Source: CBFFRJ01 sp963530515
Lineage (GTDB): Bacteria > Pseudomonadota > Gammaproteobacteria > Enterobacterales > Enterobacteriaceae
Reading direction: 5' to 3'
DNA length: 64,000 nt
Assembly: GCA_963530515.1 (NCBI GenBank)
Contig: CAUSEC010000006.1
Span: 110,338-174,337, forward strand
The translations under genes were made by a program, and so were the position numbers. Positions 35,188 through 43,739 of this stretch are shown one piece after another (position 1 is the stretch's first letter; each line of letters begins with the position of its first letter). The notes beneath the pieces are model-generated. The model saw nothing but the letters and a program-made list of their open reading frames with translations, had not been told where the DNA came from and searched no databases.

Positions 35188-36057
35188 TCACTCGATCTTC
35201 TTGCCTTCCATCAACCGCTGCACCAGCGGTGTCATGATGAGTTCCATCGCCAGCCCCATTTTGCCGCCCGGCACCACTAACGTATTCATGTGGGAAATAA
35301 ACGAACCCTGCAGCATGGCGAGCAGCCAGGGGTAATCAATCCCTTCCAGATTACGGAAATGAATGACAACAAAGCTCTCATCCAGCGAAGGAATGACCTT
35401 GGCGGCGAACGGGTTTGACGTGTCGACGGTCGGGACACGCTGGAAGTTGATGTGCGTGCGGGAAAACTGCGGCGTAATGAAGTTGATGTAATCTTCCATT
35501 GAACGCACCACCGAATCCATCACCGCTTCGCGGGAATGACCGCGCTCGCTGGTATCGCGTACCAGTTTTTGCATCCACTCCAGGTTAACGATGGGCACCA
35601 CGCCAACCAGCAAATCGACATGGCGCGCCACGTCGTGTTGCGGGGTGACGACGCCACCGTGCAGACCTTCGTAAAACAGCACGTCCGTGGGTTCCGGCAG
35701 CGGTTGCCAGGGGGTAAAGGTGCCGGGAACCTGATTCCAGGGCACCGCTTCATCGTAGGTGTGAAGATACTTTCTCGCCTGACCTTTTCCCGTCTGACCG
35801 TACTCGATAAAGGTCTGCTCCAGCAGGCCAAAGTCATTAGCTTCCGGGCCGAAATAGCTGATATGACGGCCTAAGTCACGCGCCTTGCGGATAGCCATGT
35901 CCATCTCGGGGCGCGTATAACGGTGAAAGCTGTCGCCTTCCACTTCCGCGGCGTGCAAATCAAGCTGGGCGAAAATTTTACGAAACGCGAGGCTGGTGGT
36001 CGTGGTGCCTGCGCCGCTGGAGCCTGTTACGGCAATAACCGGATGTTTAGCTGACAT
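35188..36057 (-). CDS. prkB: Phosphoribulokinase-like protein PrkB
   Basis: 289-residue P-loop kinase of the phosphoribulokinase/uridine kinase family, with GSSGAGTTTTSLAF at residues 12-25 and YEGLHGGVVTP as the Walker B region. Enterobacteria have no Calvin cycle, so the true substrate is uncertain. It lies downstream of yheT-yheU on the same strand, as in E. coli, and converges on yhfA. Confidence 0.9.
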   Translation of the reverse strand: MSAKHPVIAVTGSSGAGTTTTSLAFRKIFAQLDLHAAEVEGDSFHRYTRPEMDMAIRKARDLGRHISYFGPEANDFGLLEQTFIEYGQTGKGQARKYLHTYDEAVPWNQVPGTFTPWQPLPEPTDVLFYEGLHGGVVTPQHDVARHVDLLVGVVPIVNLEWMQKLVRDTSERGHSREAVMDSVVRSMEDYINFITPQFSRTHINFQRVPTVDTSNPFAAKVIPSLDESFVVIHFRNLEGIDYPWLLAMLQGSFISHMNTLVVPGGKMGLAMELIMTPLVQRLMEGKKIE

Positions 36058-36099
36058 AGCTACTCCATGAAAAAACGATAATTTTCGCCCTGAGCCGCG

Positions 36100-36318
36100 T
36101 TAATCGCGAAACTGCGTACGCGGCATAATATTGACGCTCTCGTGTAATTCCGACCACACCAGCACGGCTTCGCCGCTTTTCAGTTGCCGTTTAACATCAG
36201 CGACTTTTTGCGCAAATCCACGCTCATGTTCACCATAATCAGTACCTTCGCGCAAGACAAAGCTCTCAATGAGGTTGTCCAGGGTCTCAGGCGCCAGGTC
36301 TTGCCAGGGAATAATCAT
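36100..36318 (-). CDS. yheU: YheU, small conserved protein
   Basis: 72-residue soluble protein beginning MIIPWQDLAPETLDNLIESF, belonging to the UPF0270 family of unknown function. The start codon lies one base after the yheT stop, so translation is almost certainly coupled. The size and sequence are as in E. coli. Confidence 0.9.
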   Translation of the reverse strand: MIIPWQDLAPETLDNLIESFVLREGTDYGEHERGFAQKVADVKRQLKSGEAVLVWSELHESVNIMPRTQFRD

Positions 36319-36319
36319 C

Positions 36320-37336
36320 TTAGTCTTCCAGCCAGGTTTTCAGCCAGTCAGGGATACGTTTCTCAAGCCACATTTCGGGTCGCAGCAAGGTTCCGCCCAC
36401 AAAGCCCACATGGCCGCCATGTTCGGTCAACTGATACTCCACGCTCGGTGGCAGCGTGGTGGGATCCAAAATCACATGGTGGTCCATAAAAGGATCGTCC
36501 TTCGCATGAATAATAAGCGTTGGCCGAGAGATTTTATTCAACAGTGGCATCGCGCTGCACTGGCGATAGTAGTCCATGGCATCGGCAAAGCCATGAATAC
36601 GGGCGGTTATCAAATCATCAAACTCACGCAAGCGACGAACGCGTTTTAGCTGCGGCAGACTAACAGGCAAGGTGCCGGGATAAGCCTTCAGTTTTCTAGA
36701 AGCATTGGCTTTTAGCAGGTTCAGCAAATAGTGCTGATACACACGGGAAAAGCCTTTTTCAATGTGCTCGCTGCACGCTTCCAGCACAAAGGGAGCGGAA
36801 ACAATCACTGCGGCATCCAACAGCGTGCTGTTCCCCTCTTTTGCCAGCAGGCAGGCGAGCATGTTGCCCCCCAGCGAATAGCCGACGGCGGCGGTACGGG
36901 CCTCGCCAAACTCGCGTTTCAGCCAGTGTAAGAACCAGGTGCCATCCTCGGTTTCCCCGGAGTGGTAAATGCGGTTGAGCCGATTGGGTTCACCGCTGCA
37001 ACCGCGAAAATGCATCACCACGCCGAGCCAGCCACGGGCTTTCGCCGCTTCGATAAGACCGTGGGCGTAGGGGCTGTGCAGACTGCCTTCCAGCCCGTGG
37101 AAGACCACCAGTCGGGGTTTATGCTTTGCCTGATGCGGATCTTCGCTCCACGCGAGATCAACAAAGTCGCCATCAGGCAGTTCGAGACGTTGCCAGACAG
37201 GCGTGAAGCCCAGCTTGCGGCGAATGACGCGCGGCAGCATGGTTTGTAAATGCGGATTGCGCCCACCGCGCATCGGGCGGAATTCCTGCGAATTCTCTTC
37301 AACTTCCGCAAGTCGTGAAGGTGTAATTTCAGCCAT
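36320..37336 (-). CDS. yheT: YheT, alpha/beta hydrolase
   Basis: 338-residue alpha/beta-hydrolase of the AB-hydrolase 4 type. The nucleophile elbow is VGYSLGGNML, and acid and base candidates lie in IIHAKDDPFMD and LTEHGGHVGFVGG. Probably an esterase or lipase; no substrate is known. It starts the yheT-yheU-prkB group, which in E. coli follows yheS directly. Here 11.6 kb of accessory genes separates it from yheS. Confidence 0.92.
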   Translation of the reverse strand: MAEITPSRLAEVEENSQEFRPMRGGRNPHLQTMLPRVIRRKLGFTPVWQRLELPDGDFVDLAWSEDPHQAKHKPRLVVFHGLEGSLHSPYAHGLIEAAKARGWLGVVMHFRGCSGEPNRLNRIYHSGETEDGTWFLHWLKREFGEARTAAVGYSLGGNMLACLLAKEGNSTLLDAAVIVSAPFVLEACSEHIEKGFSRVYQHYLLNLLKANASRKLKAYPGTLPVSLPQLKRVRRLREFDDLITARIHGFADAMDYYRQCSAMPLLNKISRPTLIIHAKDDPFMDHHVILDPTTLPPSVEYQLTEHGGHVGFVGGTLLRPEMWLEKRIPDWLKTWLED

Positions 37337-37429
37337 AGTAACGAAATATCGAAAAAGTGTTGGGGGAAGACTATAACGACACGCGAAGTTTACGTTTGTT
37401 CATTTCATGGGCTACGCGTGGCCGACAGA

Positions 37430-38149
37430 CTACTCCGCCAGTAAATTACGGGAAAAGAGATGGATGTCGACATCCGGCTTGCGTCGCCACACACGCGCTT
37501 TTCGCGCGCCGGTCGCCACACTTTCGCCTGTCTCTTCAAACATACCTGACGCCTCAAACCGGCGAATCAGGCTTTTACGCTGGATAGGCTGACCGAGGAT
37601 TATCTCCGTCGCCTCCTGCAGTTGAGTCTGGGTAAACGTATCAGGCAGACAATAAACAGGCAGTAAAGAGTACTTCGTTTTCTGCCGTAAGCGTTCCAGT
37701 GCACGCTGAATGATTTCCCGGTGATCGAAAGCCAGCTCGATATCATCCAAAGCCGCGACCGGCACCCATTTGGCATCGCTGACGCTCGCGATGTGCGGCG
37801 CGCAGGCCACCCATGATATCAACGCATACCAGGCAATCGTCAGACTCCAGCCGCGCGGGTCCCGCGTGGCGCCCGAAAAGGTATCCAGTTGTTCCAGCCA
37901 CGGGGGCGTTACGCCGGTCTTCTCCGTGAGCTTACGCAGCGCCGTGGCCTGCGTTGATGCGTCTCGTTCCATGTCGATGAAGCCACCCGGCAGACCCCAG
38001 CGCCCCTGCTGCGGCTGGCTGGCACGCTCTACCAGTAAAACGCAAAGCGCCTGCTCATGAAGCGTGAACAGCACGCTATCCACCGTCACCAGAGGGGAGG
38101 GGAACCGGCTGGCATCATAAGCATCCAGATACTCTGCTTCGCTCGTCAT
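37430..38149 (-). CDS. nrtR: NrtR-type Nudix-related transcriptional regulator
   Basis: 239 residues. The N-terminal Nudix-fold domain (about 18-150) has LPGGFIDMERDAS and RKLTEKTGV. The two glutamates normally following the R and within EE are lysines, so hydrolase activity is probably lost, as in other NrtR regulators, which sense ADP-ribose or related NAD metabolites. The C-terminal winged helix (from ~155) includes TQTQLQEATEIILGQPIQRK and RRFEASGMFEETGE. Divergent from the prs-like/nadV pair. Repressor role inferred from family and context. Confidence 0.85.
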   Translation of the reverse strand: MTSEAEYLDAYDASRFPSPLVTVDSVLFTLHEQALCVLLVERASQPQQGRWGLPGGFIDMERDASTQATALRKLTEKTGVTPPWLEQLDTFSGATRDPRGWSLTIAWYALISWVACAPHIASVSDAKWVPVAALDDIELAFDHREIIQRALERLRQKTKYSLLPVYCLPDTFTQTQLQEATEIILGQPIQRKSLIRRFEASGMFEETGESVATGARKARVWRRKPDVDIHLFSRNLLAE

Positions 38150-38282
38150 CGCTAACTCGTCTTAGTGAACACGGCACAAGTTTATCAGCCTCACATTGCG
38201 CGGCAAGATAACTTTTATTTCATTAAAAATCATTTGGTTATATTCATTTTTGCCAGTAATTCAAAAAAAGGCTTGCCTGGTT

Positions 38283-38323
38283 AGTGTCTCATGGACAATA
38301 TTATAAGTGTCTTAAGGACATTA
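38283..38323. promoter_or_regulatory. Tandem operator-like boxes in the nrtR-prs intergenic region
   Basis: Two copies of TGTC-N5-GACA occur, TGTCTCATGGACA (38285-38297) and TGTCTTAAGGACA (38308-38320), starting 23 bases apart, about two helical turns. Each is preceded by AG or AAG. They sit just upstream of the prs-like gene. Dyad symmetry, duplication and the adjacent divergent regulator gene make them the likely NrtR binding sites. Confidence 0.75.
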
Positions 38324-38342
38324 ATTAATGGCGAGGTGAATG

Positions 38343-39203
38343 ATGACCAGCAAAATCGAACTAACCCTTGATAATCAGCGCATTGAGATTGAACGTGGCG
38401 TCTTTCCCGACGGAGCGGTATGGCTGAAGGTGATAAGTGATCTGCCCCGTTTTGCACATCTCTTGCGTGTTCGCGTCAGCGCCATGCGTGACATGAACGA
38501 TTTCATGCTGTTAGCGCAGCTTGTTGAGGCCGTCCGTCATACTACCGACATCGGTGTCAGTCATCTTGAGCTGGCCTGGCTGCCCTGGGCCCGTCAGGAC
38601 AGGCACATGGTGCCCGGCGACAGTTTTGCGCTCAAGGTCTTTGCAAATCAGCTTAATACCCTGCGCTTTAACAAAGTCTTCCTGCTGGATCCACACAGCG
38701 ACGCGGCGGCAGCGGCCATCGACAACAGCGTGGTGATTGCGCAGGAAACCTGCCTGATGAAGAGTAAAACGCTGCGCAAAGCCCTTAGCGCCAACAGACT
38801 GATGCTGGTGGCCCCCGATGCAGGGGCATTAAAGAAAATCCACAACGTGGCGAAAGCGACTGGTGCGCGGGATTACGCCATCCTCACCAAAGAGCGCGAC
38901 GTTGCCACCGGCAACCTGACCGGCTTTGCGCTAGTGGCAGGCAACGTGACGGGGAAAGACGTGCTGATTGTCGACGACCTTTGCGATGCAGGCGGCACCT
39001 TTATCGGCTCCGCTCAGGTGCTGCGTGATGCCGGTGCACGCAGCGTGAGCCTGTATGTGACCCACGGCGTCTTTTCCAAAGGGATAGAAAACCTGCTCAA
39101 CAATGGGATCGACGCTATCTACACCACCACCTCATTTGCGTCTTCCGCACTTCGCGACCCGCGCGTTGAGCTTATCGATATCGACACCATTTTTTGTGCT
39201 TAA
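38343..39203 (+). CDS. Ribose-phosphate pyrophosphokinase-like protein (PRPP synthetase)
   Basis: 286 residues from ATG 38343 (GAGG at 38333-38336 is better spaced for it than for the ATG three bases earlier). The PRPP-binding loop VLIVDDLCDAGGTF and the LPWARQDRHMVPG and LDPHSD segments identify a PRPP synthetase relative. It is shorter than housekeeping Prs (about 315) and so a paralogue. With nadV 13 bp downstream it would make the PRPP that NadV consumes. Similar prs-nadV pairs occur in large phages. Confidence 0.87.
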   Translation: MTSKIELTLDNQRIEIERGVFPDGAVWLKVISDLPRFAHLLRVRVSAMRDMNDFMLLAQLVEAVRHTTDIGVSHLELAWLPWARQDRHMVPGDSFALKVFANQLNTLRFNKVFLLDPHSDAAAAAIDNSVVIAQETCLMKSKTLRKALSANRLMLVAPDAGALKKIHNVAKATGARDYAILTKERDVATGNLTGFALVAGNVTGKDVLIVDDLCDAGGTFIGSAQVLRDAGARSVSLYVTHGVFSKGIENLLNNGIDAIYTTTSFASSALRDPRVELIDIDTIFCA

Positions 39204-39216
39204 GGGAGATAACATC

Positions 39217-40707
39217 ATGAAAATGAATCCAGTCCTGGCTATCGACGGCTATAAAGTGTCTCACCGTGCCCAGTACCCGCAGGGCACCACGCAGGTCTAC
39301 TCCAACTTTACGCCGCGCAGTGACCGCTTTTTCTCGTCTCCGGTGGCGGATGGCAAGCTGGTGTTCTTTGGCCTGCAGGGTTTTTTACAGTGGTTTATGG
39401 TCGATTTGTTCAACGAGGCTTTTTTTGCCCGTCCGCAAGAAGATGTGGTGAATGAATATAAAACTGTAATGGACAGCTACCTGGGCAAAGATGCCGTGCC
39501 AGTCGATCACATCCGCGCGCTGCACAGCCTCGGCTACCTGCCGCTGCACATTAAAGGCCTTGATGAAGGCAGCAAAGTGCCAATGAAAGTGCCGGTACTG
39601 ACCCTCACCAATACCCGCGATGAATTCTTCTGGCTGGTCAATTATCTCGAAACCGTGCTTTCCGCAGAGCTGTGGAAAGCCTCCACCAACGCCACCATCG
39701 CGCACCACTACCGCAAAGTGTGTGAGCAGTGGGCGGAAAAAACCTGTAGCGATAGGTCGCATCTCGATTTTCAGTGCCACGATTTTTCCTTCCGTGGTAT
39801 GGCGGGGCTCCAGGACACCATGCAGGCCGGGGCCGGGCACCTGCTGAGTTTTAAAGGCACCGACAGCATTCCTTCGCTGCTGTATGCCCGCGACCACTAC
39901 ACCGGCGGTGAAGAGTATTTCATTGGCGCGAGCATTCCGGCGACCGAGCACAGCGTGATGTGCATGGGCGAGAAAGAGCATGAAATTGAGACCTTCCGCC
40001 GCCTGATTGCCGATCTTTATCCGCAGGGGTTTGTCTCTATTGTTTCAGACACCTGGGATTACTGGCGCGTGATAACCGAATATACCCGGGAGCTGAAACA
40101 GATAATCCTTGGTCGCGAAGGGCGTGTGGTGTTCCGCCCGGACAGCGGTGACCCGGTCGACGTACTCTGCGGCACCGGAGCTGATGACGATACCCGCACC
40201 GATCGCAGCCCGGAAGAGAAAGGCTCCGTTGAAGTGTTGTGGGAGATTTTCGGCGGCACGGTGAATGAGAAAGGCTACAAGGTGCTGGACCCGCACGTGG
40301 GCCTGATTTACGGCGATTCCATTACCCTTGCCCGTGCCGATGAGATCCTGCGTCGCCTGGAAGCCAAAGGCTTTGCCAGCTCAAACGTAGTCTTCGGGGT
40401 CGGCTCTTTTACCTATCAGTACAACACCCGCGACACCTTCGGGTTTGCCATGAAAGCGACCTGGGGCGCGGTCAACGGTGAAGGCCGCACTATCTTCAAA
40501 GAGCCGAAAACCGACAGCGGCCTGAAACGCTCGGCGCGCGGGCTGCTGCGGGTTGCGAGAGACGCGCAGGGTGAACTGCAACTGCATGACGAACAGACCT
40601 GGGCCGAGGAAAAAACAGGTGAACTGAAAACCCGCTTCCTCGACGGCAAACTCTATAACGCCGATCATTTTGAACAGATTCGTCAGCGGCTGGCGGCGCA
40701 GCGCTGA
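39217..40707 (+). CDS. nadV: Nicotinamide phosphoribosyltransferase NadV
   Basis: 496 residues from ATG 39217, with AAGGGAG at 39202-39208. Converts nicotinamide plus PRPP directly to NMN, bypassing deamidation by PncA. NAMPT-type motifs include DGYKVSHRAQYPQGTTQVYSN at the N-terminus, DFQCHDFSFRGMAG, IPATEHSVMCMGEKEHE, VVFRPDSGDPVD and VFGVGSFTYQ. Uncommon in enterobacteria, which normally recycle nicotinamide through nicotinate. Forms an operon with the prs-like gene under probable NrtR control. Confidence 0.93.
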   Translation: MKMNPVLAIDGYKVSHRAQYPQGTTQVYSNFTPRSDRFFSSPVADGKLVFFGLQGFLQWFMVDLFNEAFFARPQEDVVNEYKTVMDSYLGKDAVPVDHIRALHSLGYLPLHIKGLDEGSKVPMKVPVLTLTNTRDEFFWLVNYLETVLSAELWKASTNATIAHHYRKVCEQWAEKTCSDRSHLDFQCHDFSFRGMAGLQDTMQAGAGHLLSFKGTDSIPSLLYARDHYTGGEEYFIGASIPATEHSVMCMGEKEHEIETFRRLIADLYPQGFVSIVSDTWDYWRVITEYTRELKQIILGREGRVVFRPDSGDPVDVLCGTGADDDTRTDRSPEEKGSVEVLWEIFGGTVNEKGYKVLDPHVGLIYGDSITLARADEILRRLEAKGFASSNVVFGVGSFTYQYNTRDTFGFAMKATWGAVNGEGRTIFKEPKTDSGLKRSARGLLRVARDAQGELQLHDEQTWAEEKTGELKTRFLDGKLYNADHFEQIRQRLAAQR

Positions 40708-40722
40708 TCGATTTACCCCTTC

Positions 40723-40743
40723 AGGGGGCCACCCGTGCCCCCT
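40723..40743 (+). terminator. Possible weak terminator after nadV
   Basis: AGGGGGC and GCCCCCT form a seven-base GC-rich stem with a seven-base loop, just after nadV. No T-run follows directly, so it may only pause polymerase or protect the transcript end. Confidence 0.4.
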
Positions 40744-40801
40744 TCGTGCAACACATTTTTACCTCTTAAAATGATCCTCGTCACAGATTGTCACATTGAT
40801 T

Positions 40802-40818
40802 ATTACTCTCAGGCTAAT
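40802..40818 (+). promoter_or_regulatory. Candidate LysR-type (MdcR) box upstream of mdcA
   Basis: ATTA-CTCTCAGGC-TAAT is a 17-base dyad containing the T-N11-A signature of LysR-family sites, about 100 bases before mdcA. A direct repeat GTCACA lies just upstream. Binding by MdcR is an inference. Confidence 0.4.
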
Positions 40819-40917
40819 GATTCTTCTCTACGCTTAATTGATGTCTTTCCCTTCGCAGAGCAGAATTTACTCAGCGTTAAGCAAATCAAAATGATGAGCT
40901 GAATCAGGAGGTTAATA

Positions 40918-42573
40918 ATGTTATCTGGGCAAACGCCACCACGGGTATGGAATACACGCCGCAGCGAGAAGCAGCGCCGTCTGGCTTCCGTACCGGTGCA
41001 GGGCAAAGTGCTACCGACCGATGACCTGGTCGCCATGCTGGAAAAACTCATCGCGCCGGGTGACCGCGTGGTCCTTGAAGGGAATAACCAAAAGCAGGCC
41101 GATTTCCTCTCTCGCGCCCTGGCGGAAGTGAACCCGCAAAAAGTGCACGACCTGCACATGATCATGCCAAGCGTCGGGCGCAGTGAGCACCTCGACATTT
41201 TCGAAAAAGGCATCGCCCGTAAGCTGGACTTCTCATTCTCAGGCACCCAAAGCCTGCGCATCTCCCAGCTGTTAGAAGATGGTCTGCTGGAAATCGGCGC
41301 CATTCACACTTACATCGAGCTTTACTCCCGTCTGTACGTTGACCTCTCGCCGAACGTGGCGCTGATTGCCGGTTACAAAGCCGACCGCAAAGGCAACCTC
41401 TATACCGGCCCGAGTACGGAAGATACCCCGGCCCTGGTCGAAGCAGCCGCATTCCGCGATGGCATCGTGATTGCCCAGGTCAACGAACTGGTGGATGACG
41501 AATGTGATTTACCGCGTGTGGACATTCCTGGCTCGTGGATTGACTACGTGGTGGTGGCAGATAAACCGTTCTTTATCGAACCGCTGTTTACCCGCGACCC
41601 GCGCCTGATCAAACAGGAACACATCCTGATGGCGATGATGGCCATCAAAGGCATTTACGCCGAGCACCAGGTGCAGTCACTGAACCACGGTATCGGCTTC
41701 AACACTGCCGCCATCGAACTGCTGCTGCCGACCTACGGCGAACAGCTCGGCCTGAAAGGCAAAATCTGTAAGCACTGGACGCTGAACCCGCATCCGACGC
41801 TGATTCCCGCCATCGAAAGCGGCTGGGTCGAAAGTGTGCACTGCTTCGGCGGTGAACTGGGGATGGAAGAGTACATCCGTGCCCGCCCGGACATCTTCTT
41901 CACCGGTGCCGACGGCTCCATGCGCTCTAACCGCGCTTTCTGCCAGCTGGCAGGGCAGTATGCGGTGGATATGTTCATCGGCTCCACGCTGCAAATCGAC
42001 GGCCTGGCGAACTCCTCCACGGTCACCCGTGGTCGCCTGTCCGGTTTCGGTGGTGCGCCAAACATGGGCCATGACCCACACGGTCGCCGTCACGCGACCC
42101 CGGCCTGGCTCAACATGATCACCGAACCTGACCCTATGCAGCGCGGTAAAAAGCTGGTGGTGCAGATGGTCGAAACCTTCCAGGCGGGTGCTAAACCGAG
42201 CTTCGTTGAAACCCTTGATGCGGTTGACGTGGCGAAATCCGCCGGCATGCCGCTGGCACCGGTCATGATTTATGGTGATGACGTTACCCATGTGTTGACC
42301 GAAGAGGGGATTGCCTACCTCTATCGTGCCGACAGCATGGAAGAGCGCCGCGCGATGGTCGCCGCCGTGGCCGGGATCACCGATATTGGCCTCGGTGTAG
42401 ATGCCAAACGCGTTGCTGCACTGCGTCAGAGCGGCAAAGTGGTCTACCCGGAAGATATGGGGATTCGCCGCACCGATGCGACCCGCTCTCTGCTGGCGGC
42501 AAGCAGTGTTGCAGACCTCGTGGAATGGTCTGACGGCCTGTACAACCCACCTGCGAAATTCCGGAGCTGGTAA
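40918..42573 (+). CDS. mdcA: Malonate decarboxylase alpha subunit
   Basis: 551-residue transferase that moves the acyl carrier protein between acetyl and malonyl groups: acetyl-S-ACP plus malonate gives malonyl-S-ACP plus acetate. CoA-transferase-like features include PGDRVVLEGNNQKQADFLSRAL, FSGTQSLRISQLLEDG and GMEEYIRARPDIFFTGADGS. AGGAGG at 40906-40911 precedes the start. First gene of mdcABCDEFGH; the stop overlaps mdcB by one base. Confidence 0.95.
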   Translation: MLSGQTPPRVWNTRRSEKQRRLASVPVQGKVLPTDDLVAMLEKLIAPGDRVVLEGNNQKQADFLSRALAEVNPQKVHDLHMIMPSVGRSEHLDIFEKGIARKLDFSFSGTQSLRISQLLEDGLLEIGAIHTYIELYSRLYVDLSPNVALIAGYKADRKGNLYTGPSTEDTPALVEAAAFRDGIVIAQVNELVDDECDLPRVDIPGSWIDYVVVADKPFFIEPLFTRDPRLIKQEHILMAMMAIKGIYAEHQVQSLNHGIGFNTAAIELLLPTYGEQLGLKGKICKHWTLNPHPTLIPAIESGWVESVHCFGGELGMEEYIRARPDIFFTGADGSMRSNRAFCQLAGQYAVDMFIGSTLQIDGLANSSTVTRGRLSGFGGAPNMGHDPHGRRHATPAWLNMITEPDPMQRGKKLVVQMVETFQAGAKPSFVETLDAVDVAKSAGMPLAPVMIYGDDVTHVLTEEGIAYLYRADSMEERRAMVAAVAGITDIGLGVDAKRVAALRQSGKVVYPEDMGIRRTDATRSLLAASSVADLVEWSDGLYNPPAKFRSW

Positions 42574-43430
42574 TGAAACTTCTGCCCCAGATTCAGGTTG
42601 AAGGCGGTGCCGAATGGCTGGCGCGAACCGCCACGCAGTGTCTGATTGACGAAGCACGATTAAGCCCGAAACCCGGTCTGGTGGACAGTCGGGGGAACGG
42701 CGCACATCACGACTTAACGCTCGCGTTAATGGAGCGGTCTGCCCATAGCCTGACCCCTGTGTTTCAGGCGCTGGCGCAACAAAGCTGGCAGCGGCCCGCG
42801 GACATTGCGCTCAGACAAACCATCGGGCGACTTGGCCGTGAAGGCGAACAGCACATGATGGCGGCAACCAACGGCGTGAATACGCACCGTGGCGCGATTT
42901 GGGCGCTCGGGCTGTTGGTGAGTGCCGTGGCGATGCTCGGTGGCGACGGTACTGCGCAGAGCATTGCACAAACCGCTGCAACACTGGCGAAACTGCCGGA
43001 TGACGCCGCGCCCAAAGTTTTCAGTAAAGGGCTGCGTGCCACGCACCGCTATCGCGTACCGGGTGCCAGAGAAGAAGCCCAGCAGGCCTTCCCGCACATT
43101 TTGCAGTGCGCATTGCCGCAGCTGCGCTTGAGCCGGATGAACGGCGGCAGCGAAGCGCAGGCCAGGCTGGATGCCCTGATGGCCATCATGACCTCGCTCA
43201 CCGACACCTGCGTGCTCTCCCGTGCCGGGCTGGAAGGGCTTGAGGCCATGCAACACGGTGCCCGCGCCGTTTTACAGGCCGGGGGCAGTGCGACGCAGGA
43301 AGGTGCTCAGGCGCTGGCCGCACTCGACCGCCGGATGCTGGCGCTCAACGCTTCGCCCGGCGGTGCGGCAGACCTGCTGGCTGCCACCTTGTTTCTCGAC
43401 CGTGTCGGGACGCCCTATTTCAAGCATTAA
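42573..43430 (+). CDS. mdcB: Triphosphoribosyl-dephospho-CoA synthase
   Basis: 285-residue CitG/MdcB-family enzyme that makes the 2'-(5''-triphosphoribosyl)-3'-dephospho-CoA precursor of the MdcC prosthetic group from ATP and dephospho-CoA. Conserved segments are ARLSPKPGLVDSRGNGAHHDL and GVNTHRGAIWALGLL, with GLRATHRYRVPGAREEA near the middle. Overlaps mdcA by one base; mdcC follows after nine bases. Confidence 0.93.
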   Translation: MKLLPQIQVEGGAEWLARTATQCLIDEARLSPKPGLVDSRGNGAHHDLTLALMERSAHSLTPVFQALAQQSWQRPADIALRQTIGRLGREGEQHMMAATNGVNTHRGAIWALGLLVSAVAMLGGDGTAQSIAQTAATLAKLPDDAAPKVFSKGLRATHRYRVPGAREEAQQAFPHILQCALPQLRLSRMNGGSEAQARLDALMAIMTSLTDTCVLSRAGLEGLEAMQHGARAVLQAGGSATQEGAQALAALDRRMLALNASPGGAADLLAATLFLDRVGTPYFKH

Positions 43431-43439
43431 GAGGATGTT

Positions 43440-43739
43440 ATGGAAAAAATCACATTAACTGTGCCCGCCAGCCGTACCCTAAACGGCAAGGCGCTGGCAG
43501 GGGTTGTGGGTTCAGGGGATATGGAGGTGTTATTCGCCGCCGACCAGAGCCAGACCTTAACCATTGATATCACCACCTCCGTCGACAACAGCCGTAGTCG
43601 CTGGGAAGCCTTGTTCAACCGTCTGCAAACCGTCAGCAGCCTGCCCGCAGGCAAACTGACCATTCACGATTTCGGCGCGACGCCCGGTGTGGCACGCATC
43701 CGTATCGAACAGGTTTTTGAAGAGGTGAGCTATGCGTGA
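43440..43739 (+). CDS. mdcC: Malonate decarboxylase acyl carrier protein (delta subunit)
   Basis: 99-residue carrier that holds the acetyl or malonyl thioester on a phosphoribosyl-dephospho-CoA arm. Serine 25, in VVGSGDMEVLF, corresponds to the modified serine of the Klebsiella pneumoniae carrier. Preceded by AGAGGATG and overlapping mdcD by eight bases. Confidence 0.94.
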   Translation: MEKITLTVPASRTLNGKALAGVVGSGDMEVLFAADQSQTLTIDITTSVDNSRSRWEALFNRLQTVSSLPAGKLTIHDFGATPGVARIRIEQVFEEVSYA

